This document shows positions 7,911 through 16,687 of a stretch of DNA of 64,000 bases, piece by piece. The position numbers and the translations under genes are program-made. The notes beneath the pieces were generated by a model. That model did not search any database and was not told where the DNA came from. It saw only the letters and a program-made list of their open reading frames with translations. Source of the DNA: Pseudomonadota bacterium (lineage in GTDB: Bacteria; Pseudomonadota; Alphaproteobacteria; Rhizobiales; Xanthobacteraceae); the NCBI GenBank assembly GCA_023435725.1, contig JAEYRD010000050.1:1-64000 (forward strand), read 5' to 3'. The first letter of the stretch is position 1, and the number at the start of each line of letters is the position of its first letter.

Positions 7911-10040
7911 TCAGAGCAGCCCCGCCCCGCGCGCCCACTTGTACTTGGCGCCGAGAACCTCGACCGGCAGCTCGGTCGAATAGGCGTAGGCCGGGATACC
8001 GTTCTGATAGAGATATTCGGCGGCTTCCTCGACCTCGACGTCGCCGGCGAGCGAAGCGACCATCGGCTTCACGAAGCCCTTGGCCTCCATCTCCTTCTTC
8101 ACCTCCACCATGTTGCGGGCGAACACCATCGGCGGGGTCACGATCGTGTGCCAGTAGCCGAGGATCAGCGCGTGGATACGGTCGTCGGAGAGGCCGAGCT
8201 TCACCGTGTTGACGTAGGTGATCGGCGGTTCGCCGCCGGTGATATCCACAGGATTTCCGGCTGCGCCGAACGGCGGGATGAACTTGCGGAAGGCCGCATC
8301 CAGATCCGGCGGCATCGACATCAGCGACAGTCCATTGTCGACGCAGGAGTCCGACAGCAGCACGCCCGAGCCGCCCGCGCCGGTGATGATCAGCACATTC
8401 TCGCCCTTCGGCGTCGGCAGCACCGGCACGCCGCGGGCGAATTCGAGCAGCTGGCGCAGCGACCGGGCGCGGATCACGCCGGACTGCTTGAACACGTCCT
8501 CGTAGATCCGGTCGTTACCGGCGAGCGCGCCGGTGTGCGAGGACGCCGCCTTGGCGCCGGCCGAGGTACGGCCGGCCTTGAGCACGACGACCGGCTTTTT
8601 CTTGGAGACGCGCTTGGCGGCTTCCGCGAAGGCGCGGCCATCCTTGAGATCTTCGCAGTGCTGCGCGATCAAATTGGTGTTCGGGTCCTGCTCGAAGAAG
8701 GCGAGCAGATCGTCCTCGTCGATGTCAGACTTATTGCCGAGACCGACGATCGCCGAGACGCCCATCTTGGCCGAGCGCGAGAAGCCGATGATGGCCATGC
8801 CGATGCCGCCCGACTGCGACGACAGCGCCGCGTGGCCCTTCACGTCGTAGGCGGTGCAGAAGGTCGCGCAGAGATTGGCGGGCGTATAGTAGAAGCCGTA
8901 GATGTTCGGCCCCATCAGGCGGATGTCGTACTTCTTGCCGACCTCGACGATCTCGGCCTGGAGCTCCGGCGCGCCGGCTTCGGCGAAGCCCGACGGAATC
9001 AGAACCGCACCCGGGATTTTCTTCTCGCCGCATTCGGTGAGCGCAGCAGCCACGAACTTCGCGGGGATCGCGAACACCGCAACGTCGATTACGCCCGGTA
9101 CGTCCTTGACGCTCTGGTAGGCCTTGTAGCCGAGGATCTCGGGGGCCTTCGGATGGATCGGATAGATGTCGCCCTTGTAGCCGCCGTTGATGAGGTTCTT
9201 CATCACCGAGTTGCCGATCTTGCCGTCTTCCGCCGAGGCGCCGACCACGGCAACCGCCTTCGGCTGCATGATGCGGTTCATCGCCACAACGATCTCTTCG
9301 GTCGGGCGCGGCTTCGGCTTGGGCTTGTAGGCGAAGTCGACGACGATGCGGACGTCGGCGGCCGTCGCGTCCTTCGGGGTCGCGAACACCGGGTTGAGGT
9401 CGAGCTCGACGATTTCTGGGAAATCCGTGACGAGCTGCGAGACCTTAACGATGACGTCGGCGAGAGCGTTGCGGTTCACCGGCTCGCCACCGCGAACACC
9501 CTTCAAAATCTCATGCGCCTGGATGCCGTCGAGCATCGAGAGCGCGTCTTCCTTGGTCGCAGGCGCGAGGCGGAAGGTGATGTCCTTCAGCACTTCGACC
9601 AGCACGCCACCGAGACCGAAGGCGACGAGCTTGCCGAACGAGCTGTCAGTGATCGAGCCGACGATGACTTCAGTGCCACCAGCCAGCATCTGCTGGACCT
9701 GGACGCCCTCGATCTTAGCATCGGCCTTGTACTTCTTGGCGTTGCCGAGAATGGTCTCGTAGGCCTTCTCGGCGTCGGCAGCCGTCTTGAGGCCGACGAT
9801 GACGCCACCGGCTTCGGTCTTGTGGAGAATGTCCGGCGAGACGATCTTCATCACCACCGGGAAGCCCATCGAGGACGCCATCTTGCCGGCCTCGCCCGCC
9901 GACTTCGCCACGCCCTCCTTCGGGACCGGAATGCCGTAGGCGTCGCAGACCAGTTTACCTTCGGGGGCGGTCAGGCTGGTACGATTGTCCGCCTTGACCT
10001 GGTCAAGCACCTCGCGGACGGCATCTTTGGAATTGGACAT
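7911..10040 (-). CDS. NDP-forming acyl-CoA synthetase (acetate-CoA ligase family), candidate oxalyl-CoA synthetase
   Basis: The 709-residue single-chain enzyme belongs to the ADP-forming acyl-CoA synthetases, which make acyl-CoA from acid, CoA and ATP through phosphohistidines. The order is ATP-grasp domain first (residues 15-235, with the HKTEAGGV motif and His73), then a linker of KPKPKP, then the CoA-binding Rossmann domain (AVAVVGASAEDGKIGN, about 263-278), then the ligase-CoA domain with the catalytic His502 in SSHTGALAG. MGPNIYGF and SQSGG are also present. It is transcribed divergently from the GntR/FCD gene, and two copies of the proposed 17-bp operator lie between them. Linkage to oxc and frc suggests it activates oxalate, formate or another acid of this pathway (inference); acetate or another acyl acid remains possible. 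Confidence 0.85.
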   Translation of the reverse strand: MSNSKDAVREVLDQVKADNRTSLTAPEGKLVCDAYGIPVPKEGVAKSAGEAGKMASSMGFPVVMKIVSPDILHKTEAGGVIVGLKTAADAEKAYETILGNAKKYKADAKIEGVQVQQMLAGGTEVIVGSITDSSFGKLVAFGLGGVLVEVLKDITFRLAPATKEDALSMLDGIQAHEILKGVRGGEPVNRNALADVIVKVSQLVTDFPEIVELDLNPVFATPKDATAADVRIVVDFAYKPKPKPRPTEEIVVAMNRIMQPKAVAVVGASAEDGKIGNSVMKNLINGGYKGDIYPIHPKAPEILGYKAYQSVKDVPGVIDVAVFAIPAKFVAAALTECGEKKIPGAVLIPSGFAEAGAPELQAEIVEVGKKYDIRLMGPNIYGFYYTPANLCATFCTAYDVKGHAALSSQSGGIGMAIIGFSRSAKMGVSAIVGLGNKSDIDEDDLLAFFEQDPNTNLIAQHCEDLKDGRAFAEAAKRVSKKKPVVVLKAGRTSAGAKAASSHTGALAGNDRIYEDVFKQSGVIRARSLRQLLEFARGVPVLPTPKGENVLIITGAGGSGVLLSDSCVDNGLSLMSMPPDLDAAFRKFIPPFGAAGNPVDITGGEPPITYVNTVKLGLSDDRIHALILGYWHTIVTPPMVFARNMVEVKKEMEAKGFVKPMVASLAGDVEVEEAAEYLYQNGIPAYAYSTELPVEVLGAKYKWARGAGLL

Positions 10041-10197
10041 GTGGCTTCTCCCTTGAGCTCAGTTCGTTCTTTTCAAAGCGCGCGCGTGTTGCGGCTGCCC
10101 GTGATACTTGCCATTCGCCGCGCTCTGTTCCATGTCGCGGAACGGAGTGGCATAAAGCCGAGATTACTCCGCCGCCTTGGATCAAAATGGCCGGCGA

Positions 10198-10214
10198 TGG
10201 CATTTGGTATGCCA
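10198..10214. promoter_or_regulatory. Candidate GntR/FCD operator, copy 1
   Basis: TGGCATTTGGTATGCCA: 6-bp inverted arms TGGCAT and ATGCCA around TTGGT, with an inner near-palindrome TGGT-AT-GCCA typical of FadR/FCD-type operators. It lies 158 bp before the acyl-CoA synthetase ATG and differs from copy 2 by one base. It is the site most likely to serve the leftward gene. Confidence 0.7.
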
Positions 10215-10278
10215 GAAGCCAACTTGTCAAGCTGCGGCATGACTTGGAACGCCGCAAAAAATAGGCGGCTTGACATTC

Positions 10279-10295
10279 TGGCATGTGGTATGCCA
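10279..10295. promoter_or_regulatory. Candidate GntR/FCD operator, copy 2
   Basis: TGGCATGTGGTATGCCA, one base different from copy 1 and 81 bp from it. It ends 56 bp before the GTG start of the GntR gene, which suggests autoregulation and control of the downstream oxc and frc genes. Confidence 0.72.
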
Positions 10296-10351
10296 AAAAC
10301 TTTCCCGTTAATAATCCTGTAAAAGACGACTCCCACTGGAGGAGATTCGTC

Positions 10352-11083
10352 GTGTCACTGCGGAAACCAACCAAGGCGTTGCCGAACATGGCCGAGGCAG
10401 ATATCGCAATCGTTCGTATTGCCCCGGAGAGCAGCTTCAAGAACAAGGCGTATGACGCCTTGAAGGAAGCCATCCTCAAGATGGACATCTATTCGACGCC
10501 CGAGCCGGTGATGCTCGACGAGCGCGCGCTGTCCGAGCGCCTGGGTGTCAGTCGTACCCCGATCCGCGAAGCGATCGCGATGCTCGAGCAGGACGGTTTC
10601 GTGAAGACCGTTCCGCGCCGCGGCATCATGGTGGTGCGCCGGACCAAGAGCGAGATCGTCGACATGATCCGCGCCTGGGCGGCGCTGGAGAGCATGGCGG
10701 CCCGCCTCATCACCACCACCGCGCGCAAGAAGGACATCACGGCGCTGCGTGACTTCTTCAAGGATTTCAGCAAGGACCGCCTGCCCGAGGATCACGTCGA
10801 GGAATATTCGCGCGCCAACATCGCCTTCCACCAGGCGCTGATCTCGCTGTCGGAATCCCCGGTGCTGGTCGATCTCACCAACGATTTGCTGCTGCACGTG
10901 CGCGGCTATCGGCAACTGACCATCGGGCGCAAGGACCGCACCGCGACCTCCCTGCCCGAGCATCTCGGCATCATCGAAGCATTGGAGGCGCGTGACACCG
11001 AACTCGCCGAGAAGCGCGCCCGTGACCACACCCTTGGCCTTGCCGCTTACGTCGAAGCGCACGGTCAGGAACTCTTCACCTAG
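10352..11083 (+). CDS. GntR family (FadR/FCD subfamily) regulator, probable oxalate-gene regulator
   Basis: The 243-residue regulator has an N-terminal winged HTH (LSERLGVSRTPIREAIAMLEQDGFV, about residues 55-80) followed by an all-helical FCD ligand domain (RAWAALESMAARL, NIAFHQALISLSESPVL, EHLGIIEALEARD, RDHTLGLAAYV). FCD regulators bind small carboxylates, often with a metal. The GTG start is chosen because GGAGGAG sits 7 bp before it; a longer frame from an ATG at 10283 would begin inside operator copy 2. It is divergent from the acyl-CoA synthetase and followed by oxc about 75 bp later. The six matching 17-bp sites in the window make it the best candidate for their binding protein (inference). 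Confidence 0.9.
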   Translation: MSLRKPTKALPNMAEADIAIVRIAPESSFKNKAYDALKEAILKMDIYSTPEPVMLDERALSERLGVSRTPIREAIAMLEQDGFVKTVPRRGIMVVRRTKSEIVDMIRAWAALESMAARLITTTARKKDITALRDFFKDFSKDRLPEDHVEEYSRANIAFHQALISLSESPVLVDLTNDLLLHVRGYRQLTIGRKDRTATSLPEHLGIIEALEARDTELAEKRARDHTLGLAAYVEAHGQELFT

Positions 11084-11158
11084 CAACACTCACCAGAAGG
11101 GCGAACCACTCGCCCCCAAAGCCTAAAACGGCACCTTGAGACCAGGGAGACAAGGCCC

Positions 11159-12892
11159 ATGCTGAATACCGCGACCAAGTCCGAAGCACCGGGCACCGAG
11201 CAGGAATTGACGGATGGCTTCCATCTCGTCATCGACGCGCTCAAGCTGAACGGCATCAACACCATCTATAACGTGCCGGGCATCCCGATCACGGATTTGG
11301 GCCGCATGGCGCAGGCCGCCGGCATTCGCGTGATCTCCTTCCGCCATGAGCAGAACGCCGGTTACGCGGCGGGCATCGCCGGCTTCCTCACCAAGAAGCC
11401 CGGCGTCTGCCTCACCGTCTCCGCGCCCGGCTTCCTCAACGGTCTCACCGCGCTTGCGCACGCCACCACCAATTGCTACCCGATGATCCTGGTCTCGGGA
11501 TCCTCCGAGCGCGAGATCGTCGACCTGCAGCAGGGCGACTACGAGGAAATGGACCAGCTCGCGATCGCAAAGCCGCTGTGCAAGGCCGCCTATCGCGTGC
11601 TGCACGCCCAGGACATCGGCATCGGTCTCGCCCGCGCCATCCGCGCCGCGGTCTCGGGTCGTCCGGGCGGCGTCTATCTCGACCTGCCGGCAAAACTGTT
11701 CGGCCAGGTGATGAACGCCGATGCCGGCCGGAAATCGCTGGTCAAGGTGATTGATGCTGCGCCCGCGCAGATCCCCTCGCCCGCCTCGGTCAAGCGCGCG
11801 CTCGACGTACTCAAGGCGGCCAAGCGCCCGCTGATCATTCTCGGCAAGGGTGCGGCCTACGCGCAGGCCGATGAAGAGATCAAGAATTTCGTCGAGAAGA
11901 GCGGCGTGCCGTTCCTGCCGATGAGCATGGCCAAGGGGCTCCTCCCCGACACGCATCCGCAATGCGCCGGCGCGGCCCGCTCGACGGTGCTGAAGGACTC
12001 CGACGTCGTGCTGCTGATCGGCGCCCGCCTGAACTGGCTGCTCTCGCACGGCAAGGGCAAGACCTGGGGCGAAGCGCCCAAGAAATTCATCCAGGTCGAC
12101 ATCGAGCCGAGGGAGATGGACTCCAACGTCGAGATCGTCGCGCCCGTCGTCGGTGACATCGGCTCGGTCGTCTCCGCCTTCAACCAGGCAATGGCGTCGG
12201 GCTGGACCGCCCCGCCGGCCGATTGGACCAAGGCTGTTTCGATCAAGCGCGAAGAGAACGTCGCCAAGATGGCGCCGAAGCTCATGAACAACAAGTCGCC
12301 GATGGACTATCACGGCGCGCTCGGCGTGCTGAAGAACGTCATCAAGGACCATCCCGAGGCGATCCTCGTCAACGAGGGCGCCAACACGCTCGACCTCGCC
12401 CGTGGCGTCATCGACATGTACAGGCCGCGCAAGCGTCTCGACGTCGGCACCTGGGGCGTGATGGGCATCGGCATGGGCCAGGCGATCGCGGCCGCGCTCG
12501 AGACCGGCAACCCCGTGCTCGCGGTGGAAGGCGACTCGGCCTTCGGCTTCTCCGGCATGGAGGTCGAGACCATCTGCCGCTACAACCTTCCGATCTGCAT
12601 CGTCATCTTCAACAATGACGGCATCTATCGCGGCACCGACGTCAACAGCGCCAACGCCGATCCGGCGACGACTGTGTTCGTCAAGGGCGCGCGCTACGAC
12701 AAGATGATGGAAGCCTTCGGCGGCGTCGGCGTGAACGCGACCTCGCCCGACGAGCTCAAGCGCGCCGTCAACGAGGCGATGGCGTCGCGCAAGCCGACGC
12801 TCATCAACGCGGTCATCGATCCGGCCGCGGGTTCGGAGAGCGGCCGCATCGGCAACCTCAATCCGCAGAGCGTTCTGCAGAAGAAGAAGTAA
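11159..12892 (+). CDS. oxc: Oxalyl-CoA decarboxylase
   Basis: A ThDP enzyme that decarboxylates oxalyl-CoA to formyl-CoA. The 577-residue protein is close to the usual 565-580. It has the ThDP-activating Glu in SFRHEQNAGYAAG (about residue 63), a central ADP-binding domain, and the ThDP/Mg motif GDSAFGFSGMEVE to NNDGIY (about 458-490). The segment SAPGFLNGLTALAHATTNCYP is typical of Oxc. A GGGAGA motif precedes the ATG. It is followed by frc, and together they form the classical oxalate-degrading pair. Confidence 0.96.
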   Translation: MLNTATKSEAPGTEQELTDGFHLVIDALKLNGINTIYNVPGIPITDLGRMAQAAGIRVISFRHEQNAGYAAGIAGFLTKKPGVCLTVSAPGFLNGLTALAHATTNCYPMILVSGSSEREIVDLQQGDYEEMDQLAIAKPLCKAAYRVLHAQDIGIGLARAIRAAVSGRPGGVYLDLPAKLFGQVMNADAGRKSLVKVIDAAPAQIPSPASVKRALDVLKAAKRPLIILGKGAAYAQADEEIKNFVEKSGVPFLPMSMAKGLLPDTHPQCAGAARSTVLKDSDVVLLIGARLNWLLSHGKGKTWGEAPKKFIQVDIEPREMDSNVEIVAPVVGDIGSVVSAFNQAMASGWTAPPADWTKAVSIKREENVAKMAPKLMNNKSPMDYHGALGVLKNVIKDHPEAILVNEGANTLDLARGVIDMYRPRKRLDVGTWGVMGIGMGQAIAAALETGNPVLAVEGDSAFGFSGMEVETICRYNLPICIVIFNNDGIYRGTDVNSANADPATTVFVKGARYDKMMEAFGGVGVNATSPDELKRAVNEAMASRKPTLINAVIDPAAGSESGRIGNLNPQSVLQKKK

Positions 12893-12903
12893 GCAACCGC
12901 CGG

Positions 12904-13018
12904 GTCATTCCCCGCACAGGCGGGGACTCCAGTAATCGCCGAACCATCCTTGGTGGTGAGCACTGAGCCCAACTGAAACGACAGCGAATACTGGATGCCC
13001 GCCTTCGCGGGCATGACG
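12904..13018. repeat. Paired inverted palindromic repeat between oxc and frc
   Basis: Two related hairpin units in opposite orientation. At 12904-12934 the unit reads GTCATTCCCCGC-ACA-GGCGGGG then ACTCCAGTA. At 12989-13018 it is the reverse complement of GTCATGCCCGCGAAGG then CGGGCATCCAGTA. Such head-to-head pairs are bacterial REP/BIME-like elements. It fills most of the oxc-frc gap and may separate their expression or stabilise the mRNA. Confidence 0.75.
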
Positions 13019-13046
13019 GAAACAGAGTGGTAACAGGAGCAATACG

Positions 13047-14324
13047 ATGACCAAAGCGCTCTCGGGCGTTCGCATTCTCGACTTCACCCACGTCCAGTCT
13101 GGGCCGACCTGCACGCAGCTGCTCGCATGGTTCGGCGCCGACGTGATCAAGGTGGAACGCCCGGGCGTGGGTGACATCACCCGCGGCCAGCTGCAGGACA
13201 TCCCGAACGTGGACAGCCTGTATTTCACCATGCTCAACCACAACAAGCGCTCGATCACGCTCGACACCAAGAACCCCAAGGGCAAGGAAGTCCTCACCGA
13301 GCTGATCAAGAAGTGCGACGTGCTGGTCGAGAATTTTGGCCCCGGCGTGCTCGACCGCATGGGCTTCCCCTGGGAGAAGATCCAGGCGATCAACCCGAAG
13401 ATGATCGTCGCCTCGATCAAGGGCTTCGGCCCCGGCCCCTACGAAGACTGCAAGGTCTATGAGAACGTCGCGCAGTGCACCGGCGGCGCCGCTTCCACCA
13501 CCGGATTCCGCGACGGCCTGCCGCTCGTCACCGGTGCGCAGATCGGCGACAGCGGCACCGGCCTGCATCTGGCGCTCGGCATCGTCACCGCGCTCTATCA
13601 CCGCACCCACTCGGGCAAGGGCCAGCGCGTTACCGCCGCGATGCAGGACGGCGTGCTGAACCTCGCCCGCGTCAAGCTGCGCGACCAGCAGCGCCTCGCT
13701 CACGGCCCGCTCAAGGAGTACAGCCAGTTCGGCGAAGGCATTCCGTTCGGCGATGCCGTGCCGCGCGCCGGCAACGATTCCGGCGGCGGCCAGCCCGGCC
13801 GCATCCTGAAGTGCAAGGGTTTTGAGACCGATCCCAACGCCTACATCTATTTCATCACCCAGGCTCCGGTCTGGGAGAAGATCTGCGACGTGATCGGCGA
13901 GCCCACCTGGAAGACCGATCCGAACTACGCCAAGCCGGCCGCCCGCCTGCCGCGCCTCAACGAGATCTTCGCCCGCATCGAGCAGTGGACGATGACCAAG
14001 ACCAAGTTCGAGGCGATGGAGATCCTCAACAAGGACGACATCCCCTGCGGTCCGATCCTGTCGATGAAGGAGATCGCTGAGGACCAGTCGCTGCGCGCGA
14101 CCGGCACCGTGGTCGAGGTCGACCACCCCACCCGCGGCAAGTACATCTCGGTCGGCAACCCGATCAAGCTGTCGGACTCCCCGAGCGACGTGCAGCGTTC
14201 CCCGCTGCTCGGCGAGCACACCGACGAGATCCTGTGCAGCGTTCTCGGCTTCAGCGACCATCAGGTCGCCGATATCCACAAGTCCGGCGCACTCGACCCG
14301 CCGCAGAAGCAGGCCGCCGAGTAA
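13047..14324 (+). CDS. frc: Formyl-CoA:oxalate CoA-transferase
   Basis: A class III CoA-transferase that moves CoA from formyl-CoA to oxalate, releasing formate and regenerating oxalyl-CoA. The 425-residue length matches the family (about 428). The catalytic Asp is Asp168 in GAQIGDSGTG, and the glycine loop DSGGGQPGRI near residue 255 is the flap that gates the active site in Oxalobacter Frc. The N-terminal signature LDFTHVQSGPTCTQLLAWFGA is present. AGGAG precedes the ATG. It lies 154 bp after oxc and ends at a strong terminator. Confidence 0.96.
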   Translation: MTKALSGVRILDFTHVQSGPTCTQLLAWFGADVIKVERPGVGDITRGQLQDIPNVDSLYFTMLNHNKRSITLDTKNPKGKEVLTELIKKCDVLVENFGPGVLDRMGFPWEKIQAINPKMIVASIKGFGPGPYEDCKVYENVAQCTGGAASTTGFRDGLPLVTGAQIGDSGTGLHLALGIVTALYHRTHSGKGQRVTAAMQDGVLNLARVKLRDQQRLAHGPLKEYSQFGEGIPFGDAVPRAGNDSGGGQPGRILKCKGFETDPNAYIYFITQAPVWEKICDVIGEPTWKTDPNYAKPAARLPRLNEIFARIEQWTMTKTKFEAMEILNKDDIPCGPILSMKEIAEDQSLRATGTVVEVDHPTRGKYISVGNPIKLSDSPSDVQRSPLLGEHTDEILCSVLGFSDHQVADIHKSGALDPPQKQAAE

Positions 14325-14347
14325 GCGACATCACCGTGAGTGGGAAG

Positions 14348-14376
14348 AAAGGGCCGCCCTTCGGGCGGCCCTTTTT
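14348..14376 (+). terminator. Rho-independent terminator after frc
   Basis: A perfect 12-bp stem AAAGGGCCGCCC / GGGCGGCCCTTT with a TTC loop is followed by a T run. It starts 24 bp after the frc stop and closes the oxc-frc unit. Confidence 0.93.
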
Positions 14377-14575
14377 CCGTTCGGGTGCGGGCCCAAACTA
14401 AAAACTGAAAAACAACCCCATGCACAGTAGCCAACCCCTTGGCCACAAAGCCAATTTCTGATTATACGAAATAGCCTTTGACGCGTCGGGCAAAACAGGG
14501 GCATTATGCCATTGTCCGAAAAAGCGAATGTCTGGCCTGACGAAGAGCGCTTCGCGGCTCTCGATCGCGAGAGGT

Positions 14576-15619
14576 TCAGCGCTCGCCGAGCTGCTCGCGG
14601 AAGAAGTTCACGATCGCCGCGTTGAACTCGCGGTGAAAGGCCGCCCGGTCGAAGCTCGCCGGCGTATCGGTGCAGATACGCGGGACGGCTGCCGCAAGCT
14701 CCGGCGAACACGGCGCGAGGAAAGCAAAATGCCCGGCCGGCACGACGTGAATCTCGGGCTTGCCCGGCAAGCCCTCCGCGACGCGCTCCGTGCCTGAACC
14801 GTCGCCGACGCCGGGGCCACCGAACTGCGAGCGCCAGAATTGGAACGGCAGCTTGACCACGGCGAGATTCTCCCGCGTCAGGGTGCCCGGCGCGGGATCG
14901 ACGATGACAGCGGTACGGATGCGCGCATCCTGTATCGGCTCAGGCGGCGTCTCGCCATTGTGAAGCTGCGCGCAAGCGCCGGTCGTCTCCTTGCAGAAGC
15001 TGGCGACCCTCGCGAAATCCGGCCTGGTGCCCATCAGCACGAAGCCGGTCGCACCTCCCAGCGAGAAGCCGAAGAAGCCGACCCTGGCGGGATCGATCAC
15101 CGCCCTGTCCTTCCACTCGTTCAAAACGAAATCGAGCAGGCGCACGATGTCCGCCGGGCGCGATTTCCAGACCGAGAGCGTATCCCGCCGCGAGGAATCG
15201 CTGAAGGTGTCACCGGGGTGATTGATGGCGGCGACGACGAAGCCCGCATCGGCCAGCGCTTCCTCAGTGTCGTGGTTTGCACCGAACCACCCGCCCCGGC
15301 CGTGCGAAAAGATCACGAGCGGCAGCTTTGCACCCGTGACGGGGCAATCCTTCACGCCTTTCAGGTCGAAATCGGCGCCGACCGAAAGACTGCCGAGCGC
15401 CACATGCGTCGGCTCGGCCGCGCACGGATACCAGATTGCGCCTGACAGCGCAGGGCCGGATTCAAGGAGTTGAATGCCCGCCGCCTCCGCGGGCGAGCCA
15501 AGACAACAGAGAATGACGGCGAAAGCCCACAGCGTGCTGCGCAACGGAAGCCCCCCTGATTTCGCGCAGGAGTTGAACGGGGAACGATAGCGGAATTGTG
15601 GCTTCAACTCGTCGAGCAT
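14576..15619 (-). CDS. Exported alpha/beta hydrolase, predicted dienelactone hydrolase type
   Basis: The 347-residue protein has an N-terminal export signal (LPLRSTLWAFAVILCCLGSPAEA). The hydrolase domain has the oxyanion segment IFSHGRGGWFG, the nucleophile elbow GFSLGGATG (Ser), and a late His in VPAGHFAFLAPC. This matches the 'predicted dienelactone hydrolase' group of alpha/beta hydrolases, whose substrates are mostly unknown. The start at MLDELKPQF has an AAGG just upstream; the open frame extends further but would overlap the divergent neighbour. No sequence link to oxalate genes was seen beyond proximity. Confidence 0.8.
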   Translation of the reverse strand: MLDELKPQFRYRSPFNSCAKSGGLPLRSTLWAFAVILCCLGSPAEAAGIQLLESGPALSGAIWYPCAAEPTHVALGSLSVGADFDLKGVKDCPVTGAKLPLVIFSHGRGGWFGANHDTEEALADAGFVVAAINHPGDTFSDSSRRDTLSVWKSRPADIVRLLDFVLNEWKDRAVIDPARVGFFGFSLGGATGFVLMGTRPDFARVASFCKETTGACAQLHNGETPPEPIQDARIRTAVIVDPAPGTLTRENLAVVKLPFQFWRSQFGGPGVGDGSGTERVAEGLPGKPEIHVVPAGHFAFLAPCSPELAAAVPRICTDTPASFDRAAFHREFNAAIVNFFREQLGER

Positions 15620-15677
15620 AGACACCTTGCCGCCGGCGTTGGCGTTGAGGCAAAGTGCTCGAAAAAGGGAGGCCAGC

Positions 15678-16367
15678 ATGTCACTGCTAGGCAAGGCAGC
15701 CGTCGCGATGTGGTGGAGCGTCCGCCCCGACAAGCGCCCGGAATTCGGCGACTGGCATTCCCACGAGCACTTTCCGGAGCGGATGAGCATTCCCGGCTTC
15801 CGGCGCGGTTCGCGATGGACAAGCACGACGGACGCCGAAGGCTTCTTCGTGCTCTACGAGCTGGAGCAGTACGACATACTCACATCGAAGGGATATCTCG
15901 ATCGGCTCAATGCGCCGACGCCGTGGTCGGCCAAGATGATGCCGCACCATCTCGGCATGGTCCGCAGTCAGTGCCGAGTTGCGGCGAGCTTCGGCGGCGG
16001 CGTTGCAACCTCGCTCGCAACCATCAGGCTTTCGCCGCAGGCCGGACGAGAGACGGAGCTGCAGGTCCAGCTCTCGGAGACGCTCGGCGCATTGGCGCAG
16101 AAGCCGGGATTGACAGGCGCCCACCTCCTCCTGACCGACACGCCCAACACGAGTTCGCCCACCACCGAACAGCAGATCCGCGGCAAGGACAGCGCCGCCG
16201 ACTGGATCGTGCTACTGTCAGGATACGATGCCAATGCGGTCGAGCAGGTCATCGCCGACCAGCTAACGCCGGCGGTGCTTGCCACTCTGGGCGCGCGGGA
16301 CAATCCGACGATCGGTCGCTACCGGCTCGCCTTCACGATGACGCCGCAGGATGTGGCCGCAGCGTGA
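15678..16367 (+). CDS. Uncharacterised protein, possible dimeric alpha/beta-barrel fold
   Basis: The 229-residue cytoplasmic protein has no signal or TM segment. Its N-terminal part (AMWWSVRPDKRPEFGDWHSHEHFPERMSIPGF) resembles EthD/DUF-type dimeric alpha/beta barrels in its pattern W.HEH..ER...PGF. The second half may be a diverged copy (AIRLS...LGALAQKPGLTGAHLLLTDT). AGGGAGG precedes the ATG. It is divergent from the hydrolase gene with a 58-bp gap. The function is not known. The same frame stays open for 42 codons after the TGA. Confidence 0.75.
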   Translation: MSLLGKAAVAMWWSVRPDKRPEFGDWHSHEHFPERMSIPGFRRGSRWTSTTDAEGFFVLYELEQYDILTSKGYLDRLNAPTPWSAKMMPHHLGMVRSQCRVAASFGGGVATSLATIRLSPQAGRETELQVQLSETLGALAQKPGLTGAHLLLTDTPNTSSPTTEQQIRGKDSAADWIVLLSGYDANAVEQVIADQLTPAVLATLGARDNPTIGRYRLAFTMTPQDVAAA

Positions 16368-16687
16368 GGATCGCGCAGGCCGCGCGAGCCGAAGGGCGGA
16401 ATTTCCCTCGATGAACTGATGACGATCGCCGACAAAGCCCATCCGAGGCAAGACCTGCTGGACAATCCTCCCAGCCAGGGCGGCGCAACGAAATAGCAAA
16501 GCAACCGGGCCTTCGCAGATCCGCTCCCTGCGTTATGCGCAACTTCGGCGCAAGCGCGCTACCGACTATTTCCGATAAGCGCCAGCAAAGAAAATTCGAG
16601 ATGCCCTGTCGGACCGGCGACCTTTCGTTCGTCCTCGGGACATGAATGGGCAACAGACGCTGACGTCGGGCCCAGCAAATCACAGGG
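16368..16687. other. Intergenic stretch with an open frame after the stop
   Basis: No separate gene is called here. After the TGA at 16365-16367 the same frame runs open to a TAG at 16494-16496, reading ...GGISLDELMTIADKAHP..., which looks codon-biased like a coding remnant. From 16497 to 16687 nothing was recognised apart from an AGGG before the next gene. Confidence 0.4.

Noticed and set aside
10148..10164. Further TGGCAT copy in the synthetase-gntR gap
   Set aside because: Only the left arm matches (TGGCATAAAGCCGAGAT); the right arm is absent.
8148..10322. 724-codon open frame opposite the acyl-CoA synthetase
   Set aside because: A shadow of the real gene: it runs through the divergent promoter and has low-complexity composition.
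10283..10351. ATG at 10283 as start of the GntR gene
   Set aside because: It lies inside operator copy 2 and has no RBS; the GTG at 10352 has GGAGGAG at ideal spacing.
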